This document shows, one piece after another, positions 16,237 to 26,526 of a stretch of DNA of 64,000 nucleotides. The notes beneath the pieces are model-generated. The model saw only the letters and a list, made by a program, of their open reading frames with translations. It ran no database searches and had not been told where the DNA came from. The translations under genes and the position numbers were made by a program. Numbering within the stretch: position 1 is the stretch's first letter; the number at the start of each line of letters is the position of its first letter. Source of the stretch: Oligoflexia bacterium (lineage in GTDB: Bacteria; Bdellovibrionota; UBA1018); NCBI GenBank assembly GCA_031292385.1, contig JARLHE010000015.1, positions 1-64,000 on the forward strand, given 5' to 3'.

Positions 16237-18888
16237 TTACGGCTGGTCGGTGCTGAGCCAAACCTGGTTGTTCGAAGTACCGTCATGACAGGCCCAGACC
16301 TCCGCGCCGGTTCCATCCGCGGTAGAAAAGCCGAGCATGTCGACGCATTTGCTGTTCCAATCCGAAATGAGCTGTTTGCGGTTGCTGCTGCCGTCTCCGA
16401 GAAGGTTCATCTGCCAGAGCTGGTTCGCGTTTCCGGTGCAGGGCCATTGGTCGACGCCGGTGCCGTCGGTCGTTCCGTACCCCAGCACATCCAGGCACAT
16501 ATCGCTGAATGAGTTTCGGAACTGGACAAGCCCGCTACCGCGGGCTTCCACAATCCAATCCTGGTTAGGATTGCCGGTGCACTCCCATTGGATCATCTGG
16601 GTGCGTTCGTTCGTGCTCCAACCCGCGTCGTCCAAGCAAAGTCCGCTGTGCTCGTTCACGAGCGATTGAGAGTAAAGAGGCGTCACTGGGTTGCCGAGCT
16701 CGACGGCTGCTGCGCCGTCCACCCCCGCTAACCCGAGGAGCTGGTTCGAGCTATCGGAAAAAAGGCTGCCCCAAATCGCCGGATGCCACTTTCCGGACGA
16801 GTCGGCGCCTCCCGCGATCGTGAAGCGCGATCCGAAGGTCTTGCCCTGATCCGCGCTGAAAACCGCCTCGAAACTCGTATCGCTGGTATAGTTCGGATCG
16901 TTACCCACGGGCGCGTTCGAATTGTCGGCGGTCGTCTGAAAACCGACGAAAATGCCGACCCCCGGGACGTTCGCGATCGCAGGAGCCCCAGCGTATTTAG
17001 CGGTTTCGAAAACCGGGCCGCGGTTCGTCCACGTCTTGCCGCCATCGTAGGAGTGGATCTGATTGATCATGAACGTTCCGTTCGCGCCGGTATTGGACTC
17101 GAAAGCGACCATCAGGTGGTTGTTGCCGAGATCGGCGGCCACGGGCATACCGTCACGGTTGTATCCGGTGTCGGCGACGACGGTCTTGGCTCCCCAGCTG
17201 ACGCCATCCGAAGAAGATTTCATCGCGACCCGCTGATTCAGATTAGATCCCGAAAAGTATTCCTCCGAAAAGTAGGCCTGTATCGTTCCATCAGACCGCT
17301 CGAGCAGGAATGGCTCCCAATAGCCTTCGACGGCCTCCCGATCGACGATCGTGCTGAGATAGGTGAACGTGCTTGCGCCTGGCTTGAGGATCGCGACTTG
17401 AAGCCGATGGGTCGACCAGCTTGCATAGCCCGATGCTTCACTCGCTGGCTGCCCGCATATAGCCGTCCGGTCCCGAAACGCGACGAGCACTGAGCCTTTG
17501 AGGGCCGAGTTGTATTTCATTTCCAGGGGAAACGGGTTGGCCATGTCAACACAGGTCCCGTATTGGGTGACGAGGGACTGGACCGTAGGTTCCGAGGTCG
17601 TGAAATTTCCGTTGTTCCCGTTATAAGCGCGATTCACTTCCAGGAAGCTGCCCCACGTCTGCCCTCCGTCGCTGCTGATGAGGCTGCCGAGCGCCTCGCC
17701 GTTGCTGACCGGGTTGCCGAACGTGGCCATGAGCCTGCCGTCCGAAAGGCGCGTCGTTTTACCTTCAAAGGAGGCTTTCAGGGGATTGGAAATTGGTGAG
17801 GTCAGGGTGCCCGGCTGCGAGCTCCAGCTGACATAGGTCGCTTGCCCCGCGAGCCAGGCCTGATTGTCAGGCACGCCGCCGTGGCAATCCCACATGTCGG
17901 CGCCCGAACCGCTGGCCGTGGCCCAGCCCAGAATTTCTATGCACTTTCCGTTGAGCGCGGTCGCGATCTGCACGCGATCCGGCCCCAGCGAGTTGACCTT
18001 CCATAACTGGTTGTTGTTCTGCGTGCACGGCCATTGGTCCAATATCGTGCCATTCGAGGTGCCGAAACCCAGCACGTCCAGGCACATCCCGGTGCCAATG
18101 TTACGGATCTGGTAATAGCTCGATCCGCTCGGGCTTGCGCCCAGCGCGGCCGCTTCAAACGACCATTGTTGGGCCGTCGTTCCATCGCAGGCCTTCTGGA
18201 CCATCTGGGTCCGTTCGTTCGAATCGGGTGCCGTCAGGCAGAGCCCGCTATTTTCGTTGATCAGGGGCCGGACGGTCTGCGCGGGCGCCATGGAAAAAGA
18301 CTGGGCCCTCGTGCTGTTGCAGGAATAGATTTGCATCAGCGCTCCCGCCGAGGTCGAAGCGTCGGGAACGTCGACGCAAAGCGGGAGAGAGGAGGATCCG
18401 AGCGAACTGACCAGGCTGAAGCCGCCGGAGGCGGAGGTGAGTACGAACTTCTGAGCTGGGGTTCCATTGCACGAGGACTGCTGAAGGGGGGTGCCGTTCG
18501 CGGTTCCCGACGCGCGGACGGCCATGCAGAGTCCGGAGTTGGAATTGATGAAGGTGGTGGTGCCATCGGCGTTGGCCTGCGCGACGAACTGTTGGGCGCG
18601 AGTCCCGTTGCAGCCGAATTGCTGGAGTTGCTGCCCCTGTTGTGTCGAGGCGTCAGGGACGTCGATGCAAAGCCCACTATTGCTGTTGGTGAGCGCGACG
18701 ACGGCTCCCGCAGGCACGGAAAACGCGGCAACAGTGGAGGCTGTCGTCTGCGAGGTGGAAGTGAGAGCGACCGAAGCGGGAGCTGTGCTTGGGGAGTTGA
18801 TCGCCTTCGTTGGCAAACACGACGCAAGACCAAGGCACAGGGGGGCCCCGATCAGCAAAGATCTAAAAATATGATTTAACGCCCCCAT
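16237..18888 (-). CDS. Ricin-lectin / sialidase-like / ricin-lectin lipoprotein
   Basis: An 883-residue lipoprotein (lipobox LASC, Cys24). Residues about 60-200 and 205-345 are two ricin-type beta-trefoils with QxW-type motifs (QQW, QLW, QAW) and repeated 'GxCLDVxGxxTxNGTxxxQWxC' elements. Residues about 350-735 are a BNR/sialidase-like propeller with Asp-box motifs SSDGGQTW, SYDGGKTW and SADQGKTF. A third trefoil (about 740-883: QDW, QLW, QVW) closes the chain. Lectins flanking a glycosidase fold suggest binding and possibly cleaving sialylated or other glycans on another cell or in organic matter. Catalytic Arg triad assignment is not certain from reading alone. Confidence 0.82.
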   Translation of the reverse strand: MGALNHIFRSLLIGAPLCLGLASCLPTKAINSPSTAPASVALTSTSQTTASTVAAFSVPAGAVVALTNSNSGLCIDVPDASTQQGQQLQQFGCNGTRAQQFVAQANADGTTTFINSNSGLCMAVRASGTANGTPLQQSSCNGTPAQKFVLTSASGGFSLVSSLGSSSLPLCVDVPDASTSAGALMQIYSCNSTRAQSFSMAPAQTVRPLINENSGLCLTAPDSNERTQMVQKACDGTTAQQWSFEAAALGASPSGSSYYQIRNIGTGMCLDVLGFGTSNGTILDQWPCTQNNNQLWKVNSLGPDRVQIATALNGKCIEILGWATASGSGADMWDCHGGVPDNQAWLAGQATYVSWSSQPGTLTSPISNPLKASFEGKTTRLSDGRLMATFGNPVSNGEALGSLISSDGGQTWGSFLEVNRAYNGNNGNFTTSEPTVQSLVTQYGTCVDMANPFPLEMKYNSALKGSVLVAFRDRTAICGQPASEASGYASWSTHRLQVAILKPGASTFTYLSTIVDREAVEGYWEPFLLERSDGTIQAYFSEEYFSGSNLNQRVAMKSSSDGVSWGAKTVVADTGYNRDGMPVAADLGNNHLMVAFESNTGANGTFMINQIHSYDGGKTWTNRGPVFETAKYAGAPAIANVPGVGIFVGFQTTADNSNAPVGNDPNYTSDTSFEAVFSADQGKTFGSRFTIAGGADSSGKWHPAIWGSLFSDSSNQLLGLAGVDGAAAVELGNPVTPLYSQSLVNEHSGLCLDDAGWSTNERTQMIQWECTGNPNQDWIVEARGSGLVQFRNSFSDMCLDVLGYGTTDGTGVDQWPCTGNANQLWQMNLLGDGSSNRKQLISDWNSKCVDMLGFSTADGTGAEVWACHDGTSNNQVWLSTDQP

Positions 18889-19014
18889 TGAAGCCCCACT
18901 TAGTCCCGATTACCGTTAATTTTATAATACCGAATCAAAAGAGTCAAGAATTGAAAATTACTCACGTTTTCGATGTGTAACGCCTGTCAGTAAAACTGAT
19001 CGAGTGGCGGAGTA

Positions 19015-19920
19015 CTATTTTGTCTTCGAGCTCTCGCTCTTAATGTGGTCAACAAACGCCCTAAGTTTTGGCAATACTTGCGACCGCTTCGGGTAATAGA
19101 GGTGAAATCCTCCGCTAATTGCCGCGTACTGGCCTAAAACGACCTCAAGTTTTCCGGATTCGATTTTGTCGCGGATGCGCTCTTCCACGCAGTAGGTGAT
19201 CCCAGCTCCCTGGAGGGCCGCATTCACGACCAAGATACTATCATTGAAGATCAGGGATCCGCTGACTTGGACTTGGAAGTCCTTGCCTTTGTCTTCGAAC
19301 TCCCAGCGATCATACAACTCGTTGGTTCCAACTCTCATCCGGATGCAGTTGTGGGAAAGAAGATCCTTTGGATGCTTGGGACGCCCCATCTTATTGAAGT
19401 ATTTGGGCGACCCGGCAACTACGAAGCGGACTGGCCCTAAAAGTTTCAAAGTGACCATGTCCTTAGCCATCATTTCGGACAGGCGAATTCCTGCGTCAAA
19501 GCCACTGCCAACGATGTCCGAAAGATCGTCGTCGAAAAATACATCAACCGTCACTTCAGGATATTTCTTTATGAAGCTCGTAATCAACGGTTCCATGAGG
19601 TTGAGATAGGCCGCTCTCGGAAGATTCAGCCTCAATAAACCGGAGGGGTGCTCCGCGTAAGATCCCACGTTTTCCATCGCACTCAGGATCTGCTCGAGCG
19701 CTGGGCCCGCCTGGTCGAGGAATCGCGCGCCCGCTTCAGTGAGGCTGATGCTTCGAGTCGTTCGCGCAAGAAGCGCTACACCGAGTCGTGCCTCCAGCTG
19801 CTTGATCGATTGACTTACCGCGGATGTCGAGACTCCGAGCAATTCGGCACCATCCGTGAAGCTTTTCTTATCGGCCACCGCTTTGAGGGCGATGAGGCCG
19901 TTCAACTGGTCAGTTTGCAT
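19015..19920 (-). CDS. LysR-family regulator divergent from the redox cluster
   Basis: A 301-residue LysR protein with an N-terminal winged helix (about 5-62: 'LNGLIALKAVADKKSFTDGAELLGVSTSAVSQSIKQLE') and an effector domain (about 90-295) with 'GFDAGIRLSEM', the usual formula of the CrgA/DmlR-like subgroup. It is transcribed away from the alcohol dehydrogenase gene across a 111-bp gap, the classic arrangement for a LysR activator of the neighbouring operon. A reactive aldehyde or quinone could be the signal, judging by the gene products, but this is inference. Confidence 0.92.
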   Translation of the reverse strand: MQTDQLNGLIALKAVADKKSFTDGAELLGVSTSAVSQSIKQLEARLGVALLARTTRSISLTEAGARFLDQAGPALEQILSAMENVGSYAEHPSGLLRLNLPRAAYLNLMEPLITSFIKKYPEVTVDVFFDDDLSDIVGSGFDAGIRLSEMMAKDMVTLKLLGPVRFVVAGSPKYFNKMGRPKHPKDLLSHNCIRMRVGTNELYDRWEFEDKGKDFQVQVSGSLIFNDSILVVNAALQGAGITYCVEERIRDKIESGKLEVVLGQYAAISGGFHLYYPKRSQVLPKLRAFVDHIKSESSKTK

Positions 19921-20031
19921 TATTAAGCGTTCCTTAAAAGCTCATCAACGTAGATGGTGTTTATCTTAAATATAAATCGGCGTAGATTATAAGGCAAACA
20001 GACGAATTTTTTAGCTCAAAAAGGAACTGAC
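19921..20031. promoter_or_regulatory. Divergent LysR/ADH control region
   Basis: AT-rich 111-bp gap. CGTAGAT occurs twice in direct orientation, at 19949-19955 and 19981-19987, 32 bases apart (about three helical turns). TATAAG at 19988-19993 could be the -10 box of the rightward operon. AAAAAGGAA (about 20018-20026) is a good ribosome site for the ADH start at 20032. The repeats are candidate LysR contact sites. Confidence 0.4.
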
Positions 20032-22078
<2,047 letters not shown>

Positions 22079-22081
22079 AAG

Positions 22082-22218
22082 ATGACAAGCATTCCATCGG
22101 AAAACACGAAACTTAAAATCATCAACCCCAAGGACAGCCCCTGAGTCGCGGCCCAGATGCCACATTTACCGGAGAAGTAAACTTTACGATCCTCTTTTCC
22201 GGGGAAGACCCCTCGAAC
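22082..22218 (+). pseudogene. Frameshifted 5' part of the cupin gene
   Basis: ATG 22082 lies 3 bases after the AKR stop with GAGG upstream, but its frame ends at TGA 22142-22144 after 20 codons. From AGT at 22144 a second frame continues 'SRGPDATFTGEVNFTILF' directly into the cupin protein. The two parts together look like the expected N-terminus of that family, so a net +2 or -1 shift at about 22139-22144 (CCCCTGAG) breaks the gene. It could be a real mutation or an assembly error. Confidence 0.6.
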
Positions 22219-22524
22219 ATGAGCGCGGGTTATGTTTGTTTTGAATGCTCGGCTCGGTCGGCTTGGCATACCCATCCCAAGGGGCAGCTTCTCGTTGTGA
22301 CTGAGGGGGCTGGGCTTATTCAGGAATGGGGCAAGCCTATTCGGCAAATCCAGAAAGGCGATGTGATCTGGACTCCGCCGGGAGTGAAGCATTGGCACGG
22401 AGCAGGTCCAGACACGAAGATGACCCATCTCGCGATTCAAGAAGCCCTCAATGGCAAATCCGTCGAGTGGATGGAAAAAGTGACTGATGACGAGTACGGG
22501 ACGAACTTTAGGAGCAAGCCATGA
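22219..22524 (+). CDS. Small cupin protein (downstream part of a frameshifted gene)
   Basis: A 101-residue single-domain cupin. The first conserved motif is 'HTHPKGQLLVVTEGAG' with two His and a Gln-containing metal site; the second is 'GDVIWTPPGVKHWHGAG' with the last His ligand. The metal site is therefore complete even if translation starts only at ATG 22219. Its natural N-terminus probably begins at 22082, interrupted by a frameshift. Cupins of this kind often accompany carboxymuconolactone-decarboxylase-like or AKR genes in quinone or aldehyde metabolism. The last 4 bases overlap the next gene as ATGA. Confidence 0.7.
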   Translation: MSAGYVCFECSARSAWHTHPKGQLLVVTEGAGLIQEWGKPIRQIQKGDVIWTPPGVKHWHGAGPDTKMTHLAIQEALNGKSVEWMEKVTDDEYGTNFRSKP

Positions 22525-23222
22525 AGAAGCAACGCGCGGTGCGACCCTATGTCATCTGCCACATGGTGACGACAGTTGACGGAAAAATTCAGTTGGAGAA
22601 CTTACCAGGTCATTCTTCGGTAGGTGAGCAATATGAAAAATGCCACGAGTTATTCAAGGGCGATGCATGGATCATTGGTCGCACTTCGATGGAAGGTTAC
22701 TCGAGTTCGAAGATAAAGAGTCTTGGAAAGCCTGATCCCTCAATTCCTAAAGAGGACTTCGTAGGCGACGAGAAGGCTAGAAGCTTTGCTATTGTCGTCG
22801 ATCCGTCCGGAAAGTGCCGTTGGGACTCAAATTCAATCAGCGGCGACCACGTCGTTGAGGTTTTAACGGAGAAGGTTTCAACCGCTTATTTGAAACACCT
22901 TCGCGAAAAAAAGGTTTCATACATCTTTGCCGGCAAAGCAGCGATCAATCTCGCGACCGCGCTGAAAAAACTGCGACAGCTACTTGGGATCAAACGCCTG
23001 CTTCTAGAGGGCGGGGGAATCGTCAACGGCTCATTCCTCAAGGCAGGTTTGATTGATGAACTCAGTCAGCTCGTTATACCCATTGCGGACGGGTCCACCG
23101 GGACATCCACCCTTTTTGACGTCGAGGAAGGTTATACAAGACGAAGAGCAACGCGAATGCGACTCAAGTCGGTAAAAACACTGCCTGGAGGTGTGCTCTG
23201 GTTAAGATACGGCCTTCTTTGA
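22521..23222 (+). CDS. RibD C-terminal/dihydrofolate-reductase-like reductase
   Basis: A 233-residue stand-alone RibD-C domain protein with 'RPYVICHMVTTVDGKIQ' at the start and the diagnostic 'LLLEGGGIVNGSFLKAGLIDEL' at about 159-180. In RibD this fold reduces a pyrimidine intermediate of riboflavin synthesis with NADPH. Here it has no deaminase partner and sits inside a redox operon, so another substrate is more likely. It overlaps the cupin stop by 4 bases, and the SDR gene follows after 13 bases. Confidence 0.85.
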   Translation: MKKQRAVRPYVICHMVTTVDGKIQLENLPGHSSVGEQYEKCHELFKGDAWIIGRTSMEGYSSSKIKSLGKPDPSIPKEDFVGDEKARSFAIVVDPSGKCRWDSNSISGDHVVEVLTEKVSTAYLKHLREKKVSYIFAGKAAINLATALKKLRQLLGIKRLLLEGGGIVNGSFLKAGLIDELSQLVIPIADGSTGTSTLFDVEEGYTRRRATRMRLKSVKTLPGGVLWLRYGLL

Positions 23223-23235
23223 AGGGAAGAAGCAT

Positions 23236-24063
23236 ATGAAAAACGTCACGGTTTTAATCGGATCAGGACTGATCGGGGTCGCAATTGCGCGAAGTGTGAG
23301 CTCAGGAAAACATGTTCTGCTTGCCGACTTAAAAAGAGAAAATGCGGACGCCGCGGCGAAAGTCCTAAGCGACGCCGGTTTTGATGTGAGTACCGCCGTC
23401 GTCGATGTTTCCTCACGCCCTGATGTCGAAAGGCTTGGCGATCAAGCTAAATCCATGGGTAATGTAACTCATCTCATCCATGCAGCAGGGGGTTCGCCGT
23501 CACAAGCCCCGGTTACGGCTGTTTTAAAGGTCGATCTCTATGGCACTGCTCTCGTGCTTGAAGTCTTTGGGAGCGTTATCGCAAACGGCGGTTCGGGTGT
23601 GGTCATTGCGTCGCAATCCGGTCATCGCTTGGGCGCGCTCACGAGTGATCAGAGCAAGGCGCTGGCCATGACTCCCACTGAGCAGCTTCTGTCGCTTCCA
23701 TTCCTTCAACCCGATCAAGTGAAGGACACTTTGCATGCTTATCAGCTCGCAAAGCGCGGCAATGCGCTTCGCGTGATGGCTGAAGCGGTAAGGTGGGGAA
23801 AACGTGGCGCAAGAATCAATACGATCAGCCCGGGGATTATTATCACCCCATTAGCCAAAGATGAGCTCACCGGTCCCCGCGGGGAAGGCTATCGTCGTAT
23901 GATCGATCTGTGCCCGGTGGGGCGCGCTGGAACTTCAGACGAGGTCGCTCATGTAGCGGCTCTCCTCATGGGGCCGGAAGGAGCGTTTATTACCGGAAGC
24001 GATTTTCTCATGGACGGCGGAGTAACGGCCTCCTACTTCTTCGGGGAACTGGCTCCGAAATAA
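23236..24063 (+). CDS. Short-chain dehydrogenase/reductase
   Basis: A 275-residue classical SDR: nucleotide loop near 'IGSGLIGVAIA' (9-18, an unusual compact GSGxxG form), 'HAAGG' at about 82-86, Ser126 or Ser128 before the active site, and the catalytic pair Tyr169-xxx-Lys173. 'NTISPGIIITPL' and 'GPEGAFITGSDFLMDGG' close the fold as usual. An insertion of about 25 residues before the catalytic Tyr ('GALTSDQSKALAMTPTEQ') is typical of a subgroup found in such clusters. It is the last gene of the LysR-flanked operon. Confidence 0.92.
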   Translation: MKNVTVLIGSGLIGVAIARSVSSGKHVLLADLKRENADAAAKVLSDAGFDVSTAVVDVSSRPDVERLGDQAKSMGNVTHLIHAAGGSPSQAPVTAVLKVDLYGTALVLEVFGSVIANGGSGVVIASQSGHRLGALTSDQSKALAMTPTEQLLSLPFLQPDQVKDTLHAYQLAKRGNALRVMAEAVRWGKRGARINTISPGIIITPLAKDELTGPRGEGYRRMIDLCPVGRAGTSDEVAHVAALLMGPEGAFITGSDFLMDGGVTASYFFGELAPK

Positions 24064-24117
24064 GAGAGAGTGGCTTGGCTGGATCGGGGAGAGCTGTTAT
24101 TAGCTAGGTCCTGGAAA

Positions 24118-24894
24118 TTATTCGGTCAAAGGGATTGCAAAGCGTTCAATCGCCTCAAATACCTCAGCGGCGGTCGCGCTATTTCTTAACGTAGCTTTCA
24201 ATCGCTCCGGAGTAAAAGCTTTGTCGGCTCGTTCTTTTAATTTCAGGTAAGGCTCGTAGATTTTCTTAGGAACTGAGGTTTCGTCTCCTGCTTGGACGAT
24301 TTCGGAGAGACGAGCGATATCGGAGGCGTGTCGTCCAGAGTGAAAGGTCGAGGTGGCTTCGAGGTTGATGTACGCCAGGGCTTTCATCATGACAATTGGG
24401 ATCACTTTTGCCAGAGGAATGGGCTCTGTGCCTTGGCCCAATACTGGTTTCAGCTCCGAGTATGTTCGAACGAATTTTAGATAGTCGGGATCGCAAACGA
24501 TTGCGGACATGTCGAATTCGGTAAGGCGTTGGGCCTTTTGCTCCAGTGGTATTCCGCCTGGCGCACTTGTCGCTATTTCTATCTGTTTGGGAGCTGGGCC
24601 GTTTTTGGGATCAATAAAGCGATAAGCTTTGATGGTTCCATTCCCGCCTTGAGAGGGCCTGTAACCCATCTTTTCGACGTAGGTCTTGAAGTGCTCCAAG
24701 AACTTGGATTGCTTCTGATCGCCGCTCAGATCTAGAACGACAATGTCGAGATCCTTCGTCGCTTTGTTGTGCTGACCCGGGCGCCGTTCGTCAAGGTACA
24801 TGAGCGTCGCTGTGCCGCCGATCACTGAATAGCAATCGGAGAATTCACTGAAATATTTTGCGAAGTCGGCAATTTCGTCCTTCTGGACTCCCAT
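24118..24894 (-). CDS. Nucleotidyltransferase-fold protein, AbiEii-like (putative toxin)
   Basis: 258 residues. Near the N-terminus is 'SVIGGTATLMYLDERRPGQHNKATKDLDIVV', the GG-x(n)-R-x-T-x-DLD signature of the nucleotidyltransferase superfamily members that include AbiEii toxins. Later residues are helical with 'MMKALAYINLEATSTFHSGRHASDIARL', resembling the KxxA-R-K-D element of that group. The paired upstream gene has a winged-helix region and ends 5 bases before this ATG. A TTG start at 24912 would overlap it by 13 bases. Function as a type IV toxin is inferred from family and pairing. Confidence 0.65.
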   Translation of the reverse strand: MGVQKDEIADFAKYFSEFSDCYSVIGGTATLMYLDERRPGQHNKATKDLDIVVLDLSGDQKQSKFLEHFKTYVEKMGYRPSQGGNGTIKAYRFIDPKNGPAPKQIEIATSAPGGIPLEQKAQRLTEFDMSAIVCDPDYLKFVRTYSELKPVLGQGTEPIPLAKVIPIVMMKALAYINLEATSTFHSGRHASDIARLSEIVQAGDETSVPKKIYEPYLKLKERADKAFTPERLKATLRNSATAAEVFEAIERFAIPLTE

Positions 24895-24899
24895 GAGGC

Positions 24900-25994
24900 T
24901 TAGTAGCTCCAAAGCGGCTCAGCCGCGAGGTCGTATTTTTTTAACATTTCGCTGATCGCGATTCGCACGCGCTCATCTCTTTCGAGCCGGAGCGAAAGCG
25001 CTAGATCAATCCGATTGACAACCATTTTCTTATCGAACCATTCACATAAGAAGACGGGGTCAGTTTTCCAGTGCTCAATCTTCAATGTATTGGGCTTTGT
25101 CTGGGCCTCGGCCTGGAATCGACGATGATGTTTGAGCTCGTTAAACTCCCAACCATTTGCCGCATACGTGGGCACCGATGGAGCCGAGAGATTCGAGTAA
25201 TGGCTCAGGGCCGATTCGCCTGAAAGAAAAAGCCTATCTCTCCGAGTGATCAGGTCGACGGGTACAAGCGCCGTCTCACTGACAATCGTTTTCGTATGCC
25301 GGCAGAGGCCTGACCAAAGCTCAGACGCAGTATGAAAACGGATTCTTCGTTCCCGCCCCATGCGCGAGGTCGTCACGAGCTGAAGCTCTTCAAGCTGCGT
25401 TACGGCACGGGAGAGATGGCTCAAGACAGTAAGGAGAGCTTCCGGATGCTCCGCTCGTGCGATTGTTTCGCTGTAGATCTTGGCAAACGAGGAGAGGTTG
25501 GTCTCGGTTTGAGGGAGTTTCTTCTGTAGAAGAGCGACCAGGACCTGACGAGCGGTTTTGGAAAGTTCGATCGTGCGTTTGTCCAAGGGGGACTCGACAG
25601 GCTTTAGGCTATCCTCGAACTTAGTATTCAGCAAAATTCCAAGTTCGGGCGCGAAAAGCTGGCGGCCAGTAATTACCGTCTGGCACCGTTCGCGGGTCAG
25701 TGCCGCCCGGACCTGGGGTGGGAGAGTATCGGCCACTATGATCACAGGCAGGCGCCCTTTTTCCCTAAGTTGACGATAGATAAACAAGAGCTGGTCGGCA
25801 GCCATGGCGGCTTCGGGTGAGGGAAAGGCGAGGAGAAAGCGAAGGCCTTGTGGCGCGACTGCTTCAGTAATGGAGGTCGCTCGCCCCACCCAGAAGGGTA
25901 GAATGGATACGTCGAACGCTTTAAGTTCAAAAGCCCCCTTAGATCCGAGGAGCAGATCCTGTAAGTAGTCGACAGTGACTCGGGCGGAAAGCAT
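24900..25994 (-). CDS. AbiEi-like regulator/antitoxin with N-terminal nuclease-like domain
   Basis: 364 residues in three parts. Residues about 15-125 look like a nuclease-type fold lacking obvious catalysis, ending 'VITGRQLFAPELGILL', a formula I recall from MarR-like regulators with such N-terminal domains. Residues about 140-220 form a winged helix ('LSHLSRAVTQLEELQLVTTSRMGRERRIRF'). Residues 255-364 include 'LFLSGESALSHYSNLSAPS', similar to the 'SGxSALxxHGLS' element of AbiEi antitoxins. It lies immediately before the nucleotidyltransferase gene, as expected for an AbiE-like pair. Exact family needs a profile search. Confidence 0.55.
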   Translation of the reverse strand: MLSARVTVDYLQDLLLGSKGAFELKAFDVSILPFWVGRATSITEAVAPQGLRFLLAFPSPEAAMAADQLLFIYRQLREKGRLPVIIVADTLPPQVRAALTRERCQTVITGRQLFAPELGILLNTKFEDSLKPVESPLDKRTIELSKTARQVLVALLQKKLPQTETNLSSFAKIYSETIARAEHPEALLTVLSHLSRAVTQLEELQLVTTSRMGRERRIRFHTASELWSGLCRHTKTIVSETALVPVDLITRRDRLFLSGESALSHYSNLSAPSVPTYAANGWEFNELKHHRRFQAEAQTKPNTLKIEHWKTDPVFLCEWFDKKMVVNRIDLALSLRLERDERVRIAISEMLKKYDLAAEPLWSY

Positions 25995-26380
25995 AAATGC
26001 ATAATATCATGTAGTTGTAAAATACTGATAGATATTTGTGAAATTGTGCAAATGTAGTGCTATTATTTGCAACATATTGATAATACATAATTTTACTGAT
26101 TTAGCTTTAACTTACAGTTTGCTTCGATTGGCACGGAATCTCGCCTTCGCCTCTTCGCCTCTTCGCCTCTTCGCCTCTTCGCTTCACGCTCCGAGGCTGC
26201 GTCGGCCTCCCCTGCGATTCCGTCCTAGGGTACGCTTCGTTCCGCCGCGCAAGCGCGGCTTCACTGCGCGTCTTTGCAAAACCCACCATTCTAAAAAATC
26301 TCGCGGAGCAATGGACGCGGCTTCGCCTGCCACATTTTTCATTGGCTAAAATTTTTCTGGTTCTTGGGGATTTTTTAAAA
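25995..26380. other. Intergenic region between AbiE-like module and tRNA-Phe
   Basis: No convincing gene in these 386 bases. 25995-26130 is strikingly AT-rich and should hold the promoter of the leftward module. 26148-26179 is an octamer tandem repeat. GCCGCGC-AA-GCGCGGC (26244-26259) is a perfect 7-bp stem with a 2-base gap. 26280-26300 is an inverted near-copy of the tRNA-Phe 3' end. The mosaic of AT-rich and GC-rich pieces suggests past rearrangement. Confidence 0.55.
26148..26179. repeat. Octamer tandem repeat (CGCCTCTT)x4
   Basis: Four exact copies of CGCCTCTT in a row, flanked by shortened copies (CGCCTT before, CGCTTC after). Such short perfect arrays can expand or contract by slippage. 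No gene crosses it, so any effect would be on spacing or transcription. Confidence 0.8.
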
Positions 26381-26389
26381 TGGTGGGTT
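26280..26389. repeat. Inverted repeat copying the tRNA-Phe 3' end
   Basis: The arm at 26280-26300 (AACCCACCATTCTAAAAAAT plus C) is the reverse complement of 26369-26389 with one mismatch. The right arm contains the last nine bases of tRNA-Phe including CCA and the next twelve downstream. The arms are separated by 68 bases. It could be a long terminator-like hairpin, a relic of integration at the tRNA, or an inverted duplication. Confidence 0.65.
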
Positions 26390-26456
26390 GGGACGGAATC
26401 GAACCGCCGACACATGCCTTTTCAGGGCATTGCTCTACCGACTGAGCTACCAACCC
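26381..26456 (-). tRNA. tRNA-Phe (GAA)
   Basis: Seventy-six bases including an encoded CCA (complement of 26381-26383). The acceptor stem pairs 26385-26391 with 26450-26456 (7 bp). The anticodon stem ATGCC/GGCAT encloses the loop CTGAAAA, with anticodon GAA at 26421-26423 on the complement. The T loop GGTTCGATTCC is standard. The M28 peptidase gene ends 71 bases upstream of its 5' end on the same strand. Confidence 0.97.
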
Positions 26457-26526
26457 GCGATGTCAAATATCGAGAAACCCCATTGGGTTATGCGATTCGC
26501 TCTCTTGAGTCAATGATTTCTTGCGA

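Noticed and set aside
24118-26456. A complete integrative element at tRNA-Phe
   Set aside because: No integrase or recombinase gene and no direct att repeat is visible, so only an insertion hint is reported.
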